Notes under the pieces: generated by a model
Databases searched by the model: none
Told to the model about the DNA's origin: nothing
Seen by the model: only the letters and a program-made list of their open reading frames with translations
Shown here: positions 33,309-43,530 of the stretch, piece by piece
How positions within the stretch are numbered: position 1 is the first letter of the stretch
How the letters are laid out: every line of letters starts with the position of its first letter
Made by a program: the position numbers and the translations under genes
DNA from: an uncultured Victivallales bacterium
GTDB taxonomy: Bacteria > Verrucomicrobiota > Lentisphaeria > Victivallales > UBA1829
Assembly: GCA_944391115.1 (NCBI GenBank)
Contig: CALXSJ010000014.1
Coordinates: 33,760-97,759 of the forward strand
Direction of reading: 5' to 3'
DNA: 64,000 nucleotides

Positions 33309-34838
33309 TTGCACGGCGGACAACTCAGAAATCTGTATGAAAGACTCGATCCCCGGCTGAAACTCTCTCTGCTGAGCCTGGGCGCGCTGGCGGCTTCCGC
33401 CTTTGTCGTTTTTCTGCTTCTGCGGATTTCCTCCTGGCATGCATCCTACTTCCGGAATCTGGCGCTGCTCCGCAGTCCTCTCCCGGTCGCGGAGGAACAC
33501 CATGCGGCCGCGCCGCAGAAACAGTCCGGAACGGCGAAGGAAGAGGAAACGGAGTCCGCATCCATGGGTGCGGCCGCCATGCCAGGCAATGCGCGCCGAA
33601 TCTGGAACTGGCCGGACGACTTGTCGCTGGCGAAAAAAGCGCTGGCGGAATTCAGAAGCGCGCGGCAATGGGACACGGCGCTCAGCATCGGGACGAATCT
33701 CGGACGCGATACGGTATTCCGGGACGAAGTGTTCCAGCTGGTGGATCAGTCTTATCTCGCTCATGCGGGCGGCGCGGTCGCAGAGGAAAAAAAGGAAATG
33801 CGCCTCCAGCATGCGGAAAACACGCTGTTTGACCGCGCGGCGTTTCTCGTGAATTTCCGAATTCGTCTGGTGGAAAGCGTCAAAGTCTCATCCATTGCGG
33901 AAATCATGACGGAATCTTATTTCGAGTCCGTCTCCGATCCCTTTGTGAAATGGCTGGCAGACTCTCCCGAACTGCGCAGCCGGCGGATACCGATCCGTTA
34001 CGGAAACGATGCGGACGCCGAGTTCCGCACCCTGATCGGGAACGATCTGTCCGGCACGGGCCGTTACATGAAAACCCGCTGGGACATGTTCACGGCGGCT
34101 CTTGCGAAACGGCCGGAACTCGCCGCCGCGCTCCACGCGGCGCCCGCGACGGAGCGGCAGCGCGCCCTGATGGAAGACTTTTCCTCGGAAAAACGCAAAT
34201 CCATCTCCTCCGGAGAATATCATTCCCTTCCGCGCCTCTGGCGCTGGTTCTTCGGAAAGGCGGCAGTCGCGGCGTTCGGCCCCGGCGCAAAAACGGAAAC
34301 CCTGGCAAAAGTCTTCTCCGGCAATGTGGACGGACTCGAATGGATGGACATGCTGAAAAAAGGCGTTCGCCTCTCCCCGTCCGTCCGGGCATTCTTCCGG
34401 AGCCGTCCGCAATGGCTTGCCTCCATGAACGCACGGAACTATGACGAGGCTGTCGCGCGCTTCCGGAACGACGCCCGGACGATCCTTCCCGGAGGAGAGG
34501 ACCCCGCGCTTGAAAACGATCTGAAATCCATGGCGGAACTTGAAAAATCCCTGATGAAGCAGTATTTTCCCGACAGCGCGTGGAAGGCGGCGGCCGCCCG
34601 CAGAACGGAAACAAAGGCGTCCGCGAACCTGGAGACAAAAGATTTCCTCGATGTTGTGAAAACGCTTCTGAAGAACATCCCGGATACGGAAGTCGGCGAG
34701 GAGCGCAAAAAGGCCTTTCTTGCGCTCTGCCGCCTGAACCGCGGCGCAAACGGGCGCAATGTCCATCTGCTTGCCGGAACAACCAATGAATCATTAATCA
34801 AACATCATATCCCCGCGGAGGAACTGAACGATGAATGA
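33309..34838 (+). CDS. Unknown single-pass membrane protein heading the MoxR operon
   Basis: 509 residues; family not recognised. One transmembrane helix (about residues 18-38, LSLLSLGALAASAFVVFLLL) follows a short basic segment, then a mostly helical extracytoplasmic part rich in Arg, Glu and Ala. I assign a TTG start at 33309: it has GGGGAGA about 9 bases upstream, fits a 17-base gap after the srkA-type gene, and no ATG in frame lies between that gene's stop and the membrane helix. It overlaps the FHA-MoxR start by 8 bases, so the two are translationally coupled. It is probably a dedicated component of the MoxR/VWA envelope system. Confidence 0.7.
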   Translation: MHGGQLRNLYERLDPRLKLSLLSLGALAASAFVVFLLLRISSWHASYFRNLALLRSPLPVAEEHHAAAPQKQSGTAKEEETESASMGAAAMPGNARRIWNWPDDLSLAKKALAEFRSARQWDTALSIGTNLGRDTVFRDEVFQLVDQSYLAHAGGAVAEEKKEMRLQHAENTLFDRAAFLVNFRIRLVESVKVSSIAEIMTESYFESVSDPFVKWLADSPELRSRRIPIRYGNDADAEFRTLIGNDLSGTGRYMKTRWDMFTAALAKRPELAAALHAAPATERQRALMEDFSSEKRKSISSGEYHSLPRLWRWFFGKAAVAAFGPGAKTETLAKVFSGNVDGLEWMDMLKKGVRLSPSVRAFFRSRPQWLASMNARNYDEAVARFRNDARTILPGGEDPALENDLKSMAELEKSLMKQYFPDSAWKAAAARRTETKASANLETKDFLDVVKTLLKNIPDTEVGEERKKAFLALCRLNRGANGRNVHLLAGTTNESLIKHHIPAEELNDE

Positions 34839-36198
34839 AGAACACGAAACGCCCCCCGTGACGCTTCTGAAAGTATATTCCAAGGAAGGGACGCTGATCT
34901 CCACACTGGAACTGAAGGACGGCAGTTATGTCATCGGGCGCGGCGAGGACTGCGACATTCAGTGCGAGGGCGCGGCCAATCTCTCCCGCCGCCATGCGGA
35001 GCTCGCCATCCGTGACGGAGAGGCGCTCATCAAGGACCTGAACAGCACGGTCGGCGTGATGGTAAACAGCAAGGTTGTCCAGGCCTCCCCGCTGGTCACC
35101 GGCGACGTGATCCAGCTCGGCATGATGAAATTCGTCATCGAGCTGCCGCCGAAGCGGAAGAGAACCGATGCGGCAAAGTCGATCGTGCTGAGCAGTGTGA
35201 CGGAGGACGCCGCGGATCACATGGAACAGGATCTTGCGATGCTCTCCGGCCGCTGCGCGGAAATCCGCGCGGAGGTCGGAAAGATCGTCGTCGGACAGAC
35301 GGAAACCGTGGAGGGAATTCTCACGGCGCTCCTCTGCCAGGGGCATTGTCTTCTGATCGGCGTGCCCGGGCTGGCCAAGACGGTCATGGTCTGCACCTTC
35401 GCAAAGATTCTCGGACTCGACACCCAGCGGATTCAGTTCACGCCCGATCTCATGCCGTCGGACATCATCGGAAGCGAGATTCTCAAAAGGAACAACGACG
35501 GCTTTCCCGAACTGCAGTTCAACCAGGGCCCGATTTTCACACAGCTGCTTCTTGCGGACGAAATCAACCGCACGCCGCCCAAGACGCAGGCGGCTCTCCT
35601 GGAAGCCATGCAGGAACGCCAGGTGACAATCGCCATGAAATCCTTCCAGCTTCCCCTTCCCTTCTGCGTCATCGCGACGCAGAATCCGATCGAACAGGAG
35701 GGCACCTATCCGCTGCCGGAGGCGCAGCAGGACCGCTTCATGCTCTGCCTCCACCTGGACTATCCCTCCCGCGCCGAGGAGCTGGAAATCATGGCCCGCA
35801 CAACGGCAAGCCGGAACGCCGAATGCTCCCGGATCATCGAGCAGAACGAAATCATCCGCTTTCAGCGGATCGTCCAGAACATCGGCGTGCCGGAGGAACA
35901 GATCGGACTTGCGGTCAGCATCATCCGCGCCACGCGCCCGGACTCGCCCGAAGCAAAGGCGGCCGGAGTCGCTTCCTTCATCGACTGGGGAGCCGGACCG
36001 CGCGCCGGACAGGCGCTCATCAAAGGCGCGAAAGCCGTCGCCGCAATGGACGGCCGTCCCGCGGTCGCTCCGGAAGACATCCTCCATCTTGTGACGCCGG
36101 TTCTGCGCCACCGGATCTCCTGCAACTACAAGGCGCGGGCGGAGGGAATCACCGAAACGGAAATCATCCGCAGAATCCTGGAAAAGACGGGAAAATAA
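34831..36198 (+). CDS. FHA domain-MoxR AAA+ ATPase fusion
   Basis: 455 residues. An N-terminal FHA domain (about 30-105) has the phosphothreonine-binding pattern GRGEDCDI, LSRRHAEL and DLNSTVGVMVN. A linker leads to a MoxR-type AAA+ domain (about 145-450): Walker A GVPGLAKT (177-184), Walker B LLLADEINRTPPK, sensor 1 ATQNPIEQEGTYPLPEAQ. MoxR proteins act as chaperones that assemble VWA-domain partners, and DUF58 and VWA genes follow in the operon. MoxR ATPases are normally free-standing; the fused FHA domain suggests that phosphorylation steers the ATPase. The gene overlaps its upstream neighbour by 8 bases and lies 30 bases before the next. Confidence 0.9.
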   Translation: MNEEHETPPVTLLKVYSKEGTLISTLELKDGSYVIGRGEDCDIQCEGAANLSRRHAELAIRDGEALIKDLNSTVGVMVNSKVVQASPLVTGDVIQLGMMKFVIELPPKRKRTDAAKSIVLSSVTEDAADHMEQDLAMLSGRCAEIRAEVGKIVVGQTETVEGILTALLCQGHCLLIGVPGLAKTVMVCTFAKILGLDTQRIQFTPDLMPSDIIGSEILKRNNDGFPELQFNQGPIFTQLLLADEINRTPPKTQAALLEAMQERQVTIAMKSFQLPLPFCVIATQNPIEQEGTYPLPEAQQDRFMLCLHLDYPSRAEELEIMARTTASRNAECSRIIEQNEIIRFQRIVQNIGVPEEQIGLAVSIIRATRPDSPEAKAAGVASFIDWGAGPRAGQALIKGAKAVAAMDGRPAVAPEDILHLVTPVLRHRISCNYKARAEGITETEIIRRILEKTGK

Positions 36199-36228
36199 GC
36201 TGGAGAACGCACCGGGAAAACAAGACGC

Positions 36229-38481
36229 ATGGGAAGATACGGAAAAACAATTCTGTGCCTGCTTGCGCTGCTCTCCGCCGCGCTCCCGCTCCGGGGACAG
36301 TTCGTGCTGAATCAGGAAATCGTGGACGCCGAGGCGGAAAAGATTGTTGCGAATCTGAGGAAAGTCCAGCGGACGGACGGTTCTTTCCAGTACGGGGGGC
36401 AGTACAGGGTCGGAACGACCGCGCTCGTAATCTATGCGATGGCCTCCGCCGGTTACGATGAAAACGACCGGACCGTCGCCGACGGCGTGGCTTTTCTTCT
36501 GAAAAACCAGTCGCGCTCCACCTACGAGGAGGGTCTCGTCATCTGCGCGCTCCAGCGCCTCGCGGACAGGAAGTACACGGAACGGATCCGCAAAGCGTTT
36601 CTGTATCTTGTGGCGACTCAGGTTCCCGTCGGCGGATGGGGATACGGCGACAACCTCCGGCTGCAGCCGAACTACGCGGACGAGTCGTGCAGCCAGTATG
36701 CCGTTCTCGGAATCTCATCGGCAAAGGACATCGGGCTGAAAATTCCGGCAAAAACCGTCAAAGCGGCCCTGGCCTTCTACGCCGGGAGGCAGAATCCGGA
36801 CGGAGGATGGCCCTATGTGCGCGGAAGATCCACTTTCTCCATGACCTCCGCAAGCCTCTCCAGCCTGCGGCTGCTCGGACAGAAGCTGGAACTCCCGGTT
36901 CCCGGACGCTGCGGCGCCTACCGGATGAATCCGGGAATGCGGAAGGCATACGAATGGCTGGATCGGAACACGCGGGACTTCCTGCGCACCTTTCACGCCA
37001 GGGGCATGAACGGCTATTACGCGCTCTACGCCTTTGAACGGGTCTGCATCCTGAACGGCCTCAAGGAGATGGGCGGCATGGACTGGTACCGCGAGGGGTG
37101 CGTCAACATCCTCCGCAACGGAAACTGGCGCAATGACATCATCAGCAGCTGTTTCGTGCTTCTGTTCATCGCGAGAAACTCCGCGCCGTATGCCGTCACG
37201 AAGTGGAAATGGAACGGGCGCTGGAACCCGGACAAGTACGACGTCGCCAACTGGACGAAGCATGTGGCAAAACTGCTCGGCAGGCCGCTAGACTACCAGA
37301 TCGCCGAACTGGGCACGCCGGAAGGAAATCCCGGACGCTCCAGCATGATTTTCGTCTCCGGGCACGGAAGATTCCAGGCGACGGAACGGGAACTGGCGGA
37401 ACTCCGGAAATACCTTGCCGACGGCGGAATTCTCGTTGCGGAAGCCTGCTGCGGCGACCGGACCTTCCGGGAGACCTTCGCCGCCGTCATGGAGCAACGC
37501 CTGGATCCGGACCGTCCGCGGAAATTCTCGCCGCTGCATCCGGCGCATCCGCTGTTCCACAGCTATTACAAACTGAATCCGGAGACTCTCAGGATCAGTG
37601 CGCTCAAACGCGGCTGCGGCTCCTCGCAGGTTCTGCTTCTTTCCACGGAAATCTCCTGCGCCCTGAACGGCGACCGGACGGATCCCGCCAGACGCAGGGA
37701 AGCCTTTCAGACGGCCGCGAATCTCCTGACCTACGCGCTCCGGAAAAGAAAGCCGAAAGCAAAATTCGAGAAAGTCTCCTACCCGGAACCCGGGGTCGAC
37801 GCCCTGCTCGACCGGACACGGAAAACCGGAAACGGCGCGGCATACAATTATCAGGCGCCGCTCGGCAGGATCCGGCACGGGGGAGTCTGGGACACCGATC
37901 CGGGATTTTCGAAGCGGCTCATGCAGACGTTTTCCGCCAATCCCGGACTCCCTGTGTTCGACACGGAACTTCCCGTCGACCCGGAAAGCGACGACATTTT
38001 CGCCTGCCCCATGCTTCTCATGACCGGACACGGCGCGCCCGTTCTGACGGAAAAGGCAGTCGCCAACCTGAAACGCTATCTGGCGAACGGCGGAAAAATC
38101 ATCGTCGAAGCCTGCTGCGGCGACGCGCTGTTTCATGAGGCGGCCCGGAGTCTCCTGCCCGCGCTCGACAACGGCCGGAAACCGTTGATCGTCCCCGTCG
38201 ACGACCCGGTCTACCGCACGCCGTATCCGGTCAACGCCTCCTCCGCGGAAACCACCCAGGCGTGGAAGACGAATTTCGGCGGCGCCATGCCGGCGATTTA
38301 CGGCATCCGGAGCCCGGACGGAGCCTGGAGTCTGCTCTATTTCCCCTACGACGTGACATGCGCGCTCGACGGCGATCTGGAGGAGAACATTCCCGCGCTG
38401 AAGGAAAAGTCCGCTGCGGAAATCCTCGCCAACGCCATCGCCGCAATGCTGACGCCGAAAACGGAGGAGGTGCGCCCGTGA
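36229..38481 (+). CDS. Exported protein with prenyltransferase/cyclase-type repeats and two DUF4159 domains
   Basis: 750 residues with a signal peptide (CLLALLSAALPLRG). Residues about 40-330 form an alpha/alpha toroid of prenyltransferase/squalene-cyclase-type repeats (QRTDGSFQYGG, VPVGGWGYGDN, NPDGGWPYVRG). Two DUF4159 domains follow: one begins SMIFVSGHGRF and has EACCGDRTF, the second begins LLMTGHGAPVL and has EACCGDALF. DUF4159 has a class I glutamine-amidotransferase-like fold. No cyclase DxDD motif is evident, so the toroid is likely structural or glycan/peptide binding. The stop overlaps the GTG start of the DUF58 gene by 4 bases. Confidence 0.82.
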   Translation: MGRYGKTILCLLALLSAALPLRGQFVLNQEIVDAEAEKIVANLRKVQRTDGSFQYGGQYRVGTTALVIYAMASAGYDENDRTVADGVAFLLKNQSRSTYEEGLVICALQRLADRKYTERIRKAFLYLVATQVPVGGWGYGDNLRLQPNYADESCSQYAVLGISSAKDIGLKIPAKTVKAALAFYAGRQNPDGGWPYVRGRSTFSMTSASLSSLRLLGQKLELPVPGRCGAYRMNPGMRKAYEWLDRNTRDFLRTFHARGMNGYYALYAFERVCILNGLKEMGGMDWYREGCVNILRNGNWRNDIISSCFVLLFIARNSAPYAVTKWKWNGRWNPDKYDVANWTKHVAKLLGRPLDYQIAELGTPEGNPGRSSMIFVSGHGRFQATERELAELRKYLADGGILVAEACCGDRTFRETFAAVMEQRLDPDRPRKFSPLHPAHPLFHSYYKLNPETLRISALKRGCGSSQVLLLSTEISCALNGDRTDPARRREAFQTAANLLTYALRKRKPKAKFEKVSYPEPGVDALLDRTRKTGNGAAYNYQAPLGRIRHGGVWDTDPGFSKRLMQTFSANPGLPVFDTELPVDPESDDIFACPMLLMTGHGAPVLTEKAVANLKRYLANGGKIIVEACCGDALFHEAARSLLPALDNGRKPLIVPVDDPVYRTPYPVNASSAETTQAWKTNFGGAMPAIYGIRSPDGAWSLLYFPYDVTCALDGDLEENIPALKEKSAAEILANAIAAMLTPKTEEVRP

Positions 38482-39374
38482 ACACGGAAATCCGATGGAG
38501 TCCGGAAGCGCTCAAGGCGCTGGGAAGGCTGGATCTGATTGCAAAAGAGGTCATCGACGGCATCCGGCAGGGACTTCACCGCTCCATCCGGCGCGGATTC
38601 AGCGCGGAATTCTTCGACTACCGCGCCTACGAACAGTCCGACGACGCGGCGAAGATCGACTGGCGCCTCTACGCGCGCACAGGCAAATTCTTCGTCAAAC
38701 GCTTCGAAGCGGAAACGAGCCTTGAATGCACCATTCTGCTGGATGTTTCCAACTCCATGCGCTGGCGCTGGGAGAATACCCTCAGCAAGCAGGAATATGC
38801 AGCCATTCTGGCGGCTTCACTCGGACTGCTTCTCGCAGGCCAGCGCGACCTTGTCGGACTGCACACCTTCGGCATGAAGCCGAACCGGCATCTTCCCGCA
38901 AAATCCACCCGCCGCCATATCGAGGAATTCTTCAGCGTCCTCGCCGCTCCGGGCGAACCGGCGGAAAGCGCGGGAGAACTGCTTGAGCTCGCCCGTTCCA
39001 CCGATACGGTTCGCTCGCACAAGGGCATGCAGGTTCTCATCAGCGATCTGGAAATCCCGGAGGAGGATCTGCGCAAAAGCATTTCGCTGCTCCGCGCATG
39101 CGGAAGCGAACTGATCGTGTTCCAGCTGCTCGACCGTGCGGAAATCGACCTGCCCTTTTCCGGTGCGACACATCTCAGGGACTCCGAAACCGGCGCGCTC
39201 ATCCGGTTCGATCCGGCATTCCGGCAACGCGGGAAGGAGATCGTGAAAGCGTTCCGCCGGAAGGCGGAAGCCGTCTGCACGGAATACGGCGCTCTCGCCA
39301 TTCCAATCGATACGGCGCTTTCGCCGGTCGAGGCGATTCTTGAAATGAGCCGGCGCAGAAAGGGGATGTTCTGA
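38478..39374 (+). CDS. DUF58 domain protein (VWA-like)
   Basis: 298 residues. The DUF58 core FFDYRAYEQSDDAAKIDWRLYART is present, followed by the VWA-like strand ILLDVSNSM (residues 87-94, metal-site motif DxSxS). I assign a GTG start at 38478, in frame, 7 bases after GGAGG and overlapping the upstream stop (GTGA). DUF58 proteins are the standard partners of MoxR ATPases in envelope-stress and aerotolerance-type operons. Its stop shares one base with the ATG of the next gene (39374). Confidence 0.92.
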   Translation: MNTEIRWSPEALKALGRLDLIAKEVIDGIRQGLHRSIRRGFSAEFFDYRAYEQSDDAAKIDWRLYARTGKFFVKRFEAETSLECTILLDVSNSMRWRWENTLSKQEYAAILAASLGLLLAGQRDLVGLHTFGMKPNRHLPAKSTRRHIEEFFSVLAAPGEPAESAGELLELARSTDTVRSHKGMQVLISDLEIPEEDLRKSISLLRACGSELIVFQLLDRAEIDLPFSGATHLRDSETGALIRFDPAFRQRGKEIVKAFRRKAEAVCTEYGALAIPIDTALSPVEAILEMSRRRKGMF

Positions 39375-41464
39375 TGATCTCGTTTCTCCATCCGTGGGCA
39401 TTGGCCGGCGTCATTGCAGTCGCAGTTCCAGTCGCGATCCATCTGATCCGCGAACGGCGGAGGATTGCCGTTGTGCCGTCGCTTCTGCTGTTCACGAACA
39501 TGAAACGGATCACATCCCGCAGGAAACTGGAGGAACTGTTCCTGCTGTGTCTGCGCTGTCTTGCAGTTCTTCTGACCGTGCTTCTTCTCGCCGCACCCTG
39601 CATCAGACGCCCGGCGGACGCATCCGGCGCGGGAATGACCGCCCGGGGAATCACGCTGGGAATTCTGCTGGACGATTCTCCTCTTTCAGAGGCGACAATT
39701 CAAGGCCGCCGCGCGTTTGACCTGATGAAGGAAAATGCCCGGCGGCGCATCCGCGCGCTTTCCCCGGACAGCATTGTTCTGATCGGTTCGGCGGCCGCCG
39801 GATCGGTCTCCGCGCCGCTCACTCCGCAGGCGGCGGAACAGATTCTGGCGGCAATGGAACCTCTCCCCCATTCCGGCAATCTTGCGCGCGCCGCCTCGGA
39901 ACTGGCGGAAGTTTTCCGCGCACGCAGAGGAACCTTCCATGCAGCGGTGCTGGTGGAGGCTCTGCCTTTCGCGGAAACATGGCGTTCCTTCCGGCCGGAC
40001 GATCTCGGACTGCCGCTCCGTCTGTTTCACACGGACGCCGAACTCATGCATTCTGCGCCTGATCCTCTGATAGAATCCGCGCATGCCGCACAAGACGGCG
40101 GAATTGAAATCGTCTCCGGCGGCGGCCGCACGGCGTTTCCTCCCGGCACCGAGCTGGAAATTCGCTCCGTGCAGTCGGGCATCACGCAAACATCGGCGCT
40201 TCCGGCGGAATTCCAGAAAAAAAATACTCTCCTAGTAAAACCGTCCGGATTCCGGGAACATGAGGCGCTGCAGCTGACTCTCCGGACAGACGGCATTCCC
40301 GGAGGCGCACTCGCCCGCTGGAACCTTGCCCCGGACGGCGACAGGAGAGACACGGAACAATCCGCCGTGGTTCTCCTGCATGACGGAACTCCGGAAACGG
40401 CCGTTCCCGTCCTGACCTTTCATGCAGCGCTCACGCTTGCCGGCGCGAAACTCTCCGTACGCGCGCTCAATATCCGGAACACCGGCGCGCTGGACGAACT
40501 AAAACAGGCGCCGCAATGCTTCATCCTTCCGACCATGGAGAGCATCCCCGCGGAAATTCAGGCGCGGCTGGGAGAATTCCTGTCGGCAGGTTCCAGTCTG
40601 ATGATCTTTGCCCAGAATCAGGTTCTGGCGTTTCCCGGTCTGCCGGCGGAACTCCGGATGCAATGGAGAAAGCCCATCCGCTCCGCGGCGGGATTCGATC
40701 TTTCCGTTGCGCAAAACGCCGAGGCACGCAATCTCTTTTTCACCCTCTATGCCAAAGGGCTTTCCGCAGTCCGTCTTACGGAACTTGCCGCGCTCCTTCC
40801 CGCGGAAGGGGATATCGGGATTCTGCATCACGCGGCTCTGCCCGTATTGAGCATCCGCCCCGTCAGCGGAGCGGGAAATCTCATTCTATGGGGCGTCCCG
40901 ACACATCCCCTGCCGACGGAGCTGACAGCCTTTCCTCTTTTTCCGGAGCTGCTCCGGACCGCCGTCTTCCCCGGGCCCCGGAAAAACGCAGACTCGCTGT
41001 TCGCGGGAGATTCCATGAATCCTGCGGAAACTCTCGGAACGGCCTCTGGAACAGCGGAACTGCGCGGGCCCGGCAAAGAGGCGCGGACCCGCCGTTTCCG
41101 CTGGACGCCCGGGCAGCCTGCGGAAATCTACCTGCCGCAAAGCGGCTTCCATCTTCTCACATTCACGGGACCGGGAAAAAAAACGGAACAGAAAATTCTG
41201 GCGGTCAATCTCCGGCGCAGGAATACCGGACTGGTCCCGCAGAAGGAACGGGAACGTCTTCCGGCAGGCGTCTCGCCGGAAGAGAAACTGAATCTTTCAA
41301 CACTCACGGGAGACGGCATGGGAAATCTGACCGTCACGGAAGGGGAAATGCAGAAAGTTCCGCTTGACACGCCGCTGGCGCTGGCCCTGACGGCTGTCCT
41401 GATTCTGGAAACCGTCTGCTCCATGCTGAGCTCCCGCAGAAGAAGGGAGACGGAACAATGCTGA
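39374..41464 (+). CDS. BatA-like membrane protein
   Basis: 696 residues. The first 80 residues match the BatA/aerotolerance N-terminal domain: FLHPWALAGVIAVAVPVAIHLI, basic RERRRIAVVPSLLLF, then a second helix at about 58-77. A large extracytoplasmic part contains a VWA-like beginning (GITLGILLDDSPLSE) whose metal motif is degenerate (DDSPLS instead of DxSxS). A last helix lies near residues 665-685, before an Arg-rich tail. It overlaps the downstream gene by 7 bases. It likely anchors the complex built by the MoxR ATPase. Confidence 0.85.
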   Translation: MISFLHPWALAGVIAVAVPVAIHLIRERRRIAVVPSLLLFTNMKRITSRRKLEELFLLCLRCLAVLLTVLLLAAPCIRRPADASGAGMTARGITLGILLDDSPLSEATIQGRRAFDLMKENARRRIRALSPDSIVLIGSAAAGSVSAPLTPQAAEQILAAMEPLPHSGNLARAASELAEVFRARRGTFHAAVLVEALPFAETWRSFRPDDLGLPLRLFHTDAELMHSAPDPLIESAHAAQDGGIEIVSGGGRTAFPPGTELEIRSVQSGITQTSALPAEFQKKNTLLVKPSGFREHEALQLTLRTDGIPGGALARWNLAPDGDRRDTEQSAVVLLHDGTPETAVPVLTFHAALTLAGAKLSVRALNIRNTGALDELKQAPQCFILPTMESIPAEIQARLGEFLSAGSSLMIFAQNQVLAFPGLPAELRMQWRKPIRSAAGFDLSVAQNAEARNLFFTLYAKGLSAVRLTELAALLPAEGDIGILHHAALPVLSIRPVSGAGNLILWGVPTHPLPTELTAFPLFPELLRTAVFPGPRKNADSLFAGDSMNPAETLGTASGTAELRGPGKEARTRRFRWTPGQPAEIYLPQSGFHLLTFTGPGKKTEQKILAVNLRRRNTGLVPQKERERLPAGVSPEEKLNLSTLTGDGMGNLTVTEGEMQKVPLDTPLALALTAVLILETVCSMLSSRRRRETEQC

Positions 41465-43530
41465 ATGCTCCTGCCGCAGCCGCACTCGTTCCCGGACTCC
41501 TGTTCGCAGTTCTGCTTGTCTGCGGAATCGCCGAGTTCCGCCGGGCGCCGCGGGGACGTCTGCTGCTTTATTTCGTCCTGCGCGCAGGAGCGTTTCTCCT
41601 GCTGTCCCTGATTCTCGCATATTCCGGCACGTTCCGCTGGGAAAAGACACGCATCCCGCGCGAAATTGTCCTGCTCCGGGACGTTTCCGACAGCATGAAG
41701 ATCCAGCCGGAACCCGTACGTCGCGGTTTTGAAGCGATCTATGAGGAAACTCTGCGCGCGCTCAACGCGGTCTCCGGGGTCCGGATCACGGAACTGGTCT
41801 TCGCCGCTGAAACCGCCCCGGCGCGGAAGCACGCCACCCTGCCGGGCGGATCAACCGCGCTCGGCGACGCGCTGGCATCCCTGGCGCGCCGATACGCGGG
41901 AGCGCGGATTTTCCTTCTCAGCGACGGCCGTTCCAACTGCGGCGCGCATCCCGCCGCGGCCGCGGCGTTCCTGAAAAACCAGGGAGCCGCTCTCAATGTG
42001 CTCCTTCCGGGGCGGACGGGAGAGGAACAATATCCTTCCATCGCCTTCGAATCCGCCGCCGCGCCGGACTCCTTCCGGTCCGGGCATCCGCCGCTTTTCC
42101 GTGCCATGCTCCTTCTTTCCGGCATCCCGGAGGGAAAAACCGGAACACTGCAGGCGGAACTTCTGATCGACGGCAGAACCGCGGACAAAATCCGGAGGAA
42201 TGCGGAAGTCCCGGCAGCCGAACTGCTTTTCACCCCGGATGACGCCGTCCTCCCCGCCTCCGGCTGGCATGAATTTGAAATCCGTGCGGAACTCCGCGTG
42301 CCGGACGCCGCGCCCGTCCGGGCCGTCTTCCGGGATGTTTTCGAAATCCCCGCCGAAAACGCCGCGATGCTCCTCTGGAGCAGAATGGATCCGGAACTGA
42401 GCGCGCTGCTGCCTCTTCTGCGCCAACGCTACCGCCCGTTCCATTTCGCCTATGCTTCCGTATTCGCAAAAGAATCCGCAAAAGATCAGGAGAAACGGAT
42501 TGATTCACTCCGGCTCCTGATGCTCGGTCCGGTGCTTCCGGAGGCGCTAACGGCGGATATCCGGAAACGGATTGCAGACAAACTGCACCGCAAAACCCTG
42601 ACACTCCTTTTCCTGTCTCCCCGGGTCCTGAACGCATGGAGCCGCGATCCGGAGCTCGGCACTTACGTCCCCGCCGCAGGCGCGGCATTTATGCGCCTGC
42701 CGGACGGCACGCGCTACCGTTTCACGGACAGCGGCAGAGCGCATTCCCTGCCGTTCGCCTCGCTCTGGCGCATGACTCCCAAACCCTCTGCGGCGGCAAG
42801 ACGGCTCCCCGGAGACTGGAACGGCCTGCCGCCTCTGGCACTCTCCACAGGAAATGTTTCGGCTTTCGCTCCGGCGGATACCTGGCGCTGGCGCCTCTCC
42901 CCGGACCGCTCCCGCGCCCTCGCCTATGTTCCCTTCTGGACGCAGATGCTTGAAAGCTGCGACAATTTCGATGGAAGCGATCTGCATTTTTCCATCGTCC
43001 GCGCGGATCCGCTCCTCGGCGGCGACCTCTACCGATTCACCGTCGAAGACTACGGCAGAGAGACCTCCGGCGCGGAACTGCAGCTGCTCCGCAAAGATCC
43101 GGAAACCGGAACAATGCGGAAACTTCTATCCTTCGGACCGGCGGAAAACCGCGTATCCTCGGCGCTGCTCCGGATCACGGAACCGGGTGTTCACTGGTTC
43201 CAGGCGGAAGATGCGAAATCCCGCCGCCGCACGCAGTCCGTGCCGCTGGTGGTGCGCGGAAATGAAAAGGAACGACGCTTCAGCACACCGGATACGGAGA
43301 TGCTGCGCATGCTGGCGGAACTGGGAGGAGGTTCGGCGCTCGGACGCTCCGCAGTCCGTTCCGCCGCAGAAAAACTGGCGGAAACGGCGGGAAAACCTGC
43401 ATACGTCCACAGCAGGAAATATCAGGACCCGCCGGCAGGATTCCGGATGCTCTGCGCCCTGCTCGCCCTTCTCCTGCTCGCCGCGGAATGGCTGCTGAGA
43501 AAAAAGGAGTCCTGCCATGCCGAATCCTGA
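41458..43530 (+). CDS. VWA domain membrane protein
   Basis: 690 residues. Two N-terminal helices (about 9-27 and 37-56) are followed by a VWA domain with an intact metal site, LLRDVSDSM (residues 75-80) plus a GGSTALGDAL Thr/Asp segment and LLSDGRSN. The large C-terminal part includes a glutamine-amidotransferase-like stretch (LRLLMLGPVLPEAL) and a last helix (FRMLCALLALLLLAAEWLL). With the BatA-like and DUF58 proteins it makes the probable client of the FHA-MoxR ATPase. It overlaps the next gene by 14 bases. Confidence 0.85.
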   Translation: MLNAPAAAALVPGLLFAVLLVCGIAEFRRAPRGRLLLYFVLRAGAFLLLSLILAYSGTFRWEKTRIPREIVLLRDVSDSMKIQPEPVRRGFEAIYEETLRALNAVSGVRITELVFAAETAPARKHATLPGGSTALGDALASLARRYAGARIFLLSDGRSNCGAHPAAAAAFLKNQGAALNVLLPGRTGEEQYPSIAFESAAAPDSFRSGHPPLFRAMLLLSGIPEGKTGTLQAELLIDGRTADKIRRNAEVPAAELLFTPDDAVLPASGWHEFEIRAELRVPDAAPVRAVFRDVFEIPAENAAMLLWSRMDPELSALLPLLRQRYRPFHFAYASVFAKESAKDQEKRIDSLRLLMLGPVLPEALTADIRKRIADKLHRKTLTLLFLSPRVLNAWSRDPELGTYVPAAGAAFMRLPDGTRYRFTDSGRAHSLPFASLWRMTPKPSAAARRLPGDWNGLPPLALSTGNVSAFAPADTWRWRLSPDRSRALAYVPFWTQMLESCDNFDGSDLHFSIVRADPLLGGDLYRFTVEDYGRETSGAELQLLRKDPETGTMRKLLSFGPAENRVSSALLRITEPGVHWFQAEDAKSRRRTQSVPLVVRGNEKERRFSTPDTEMLRMLAELGGGSALGRSAVRSAAEKLAETAGKPAYVHSRKYQDPPAGFRMLCALLALLLLAAEWLLRKKESCHAES

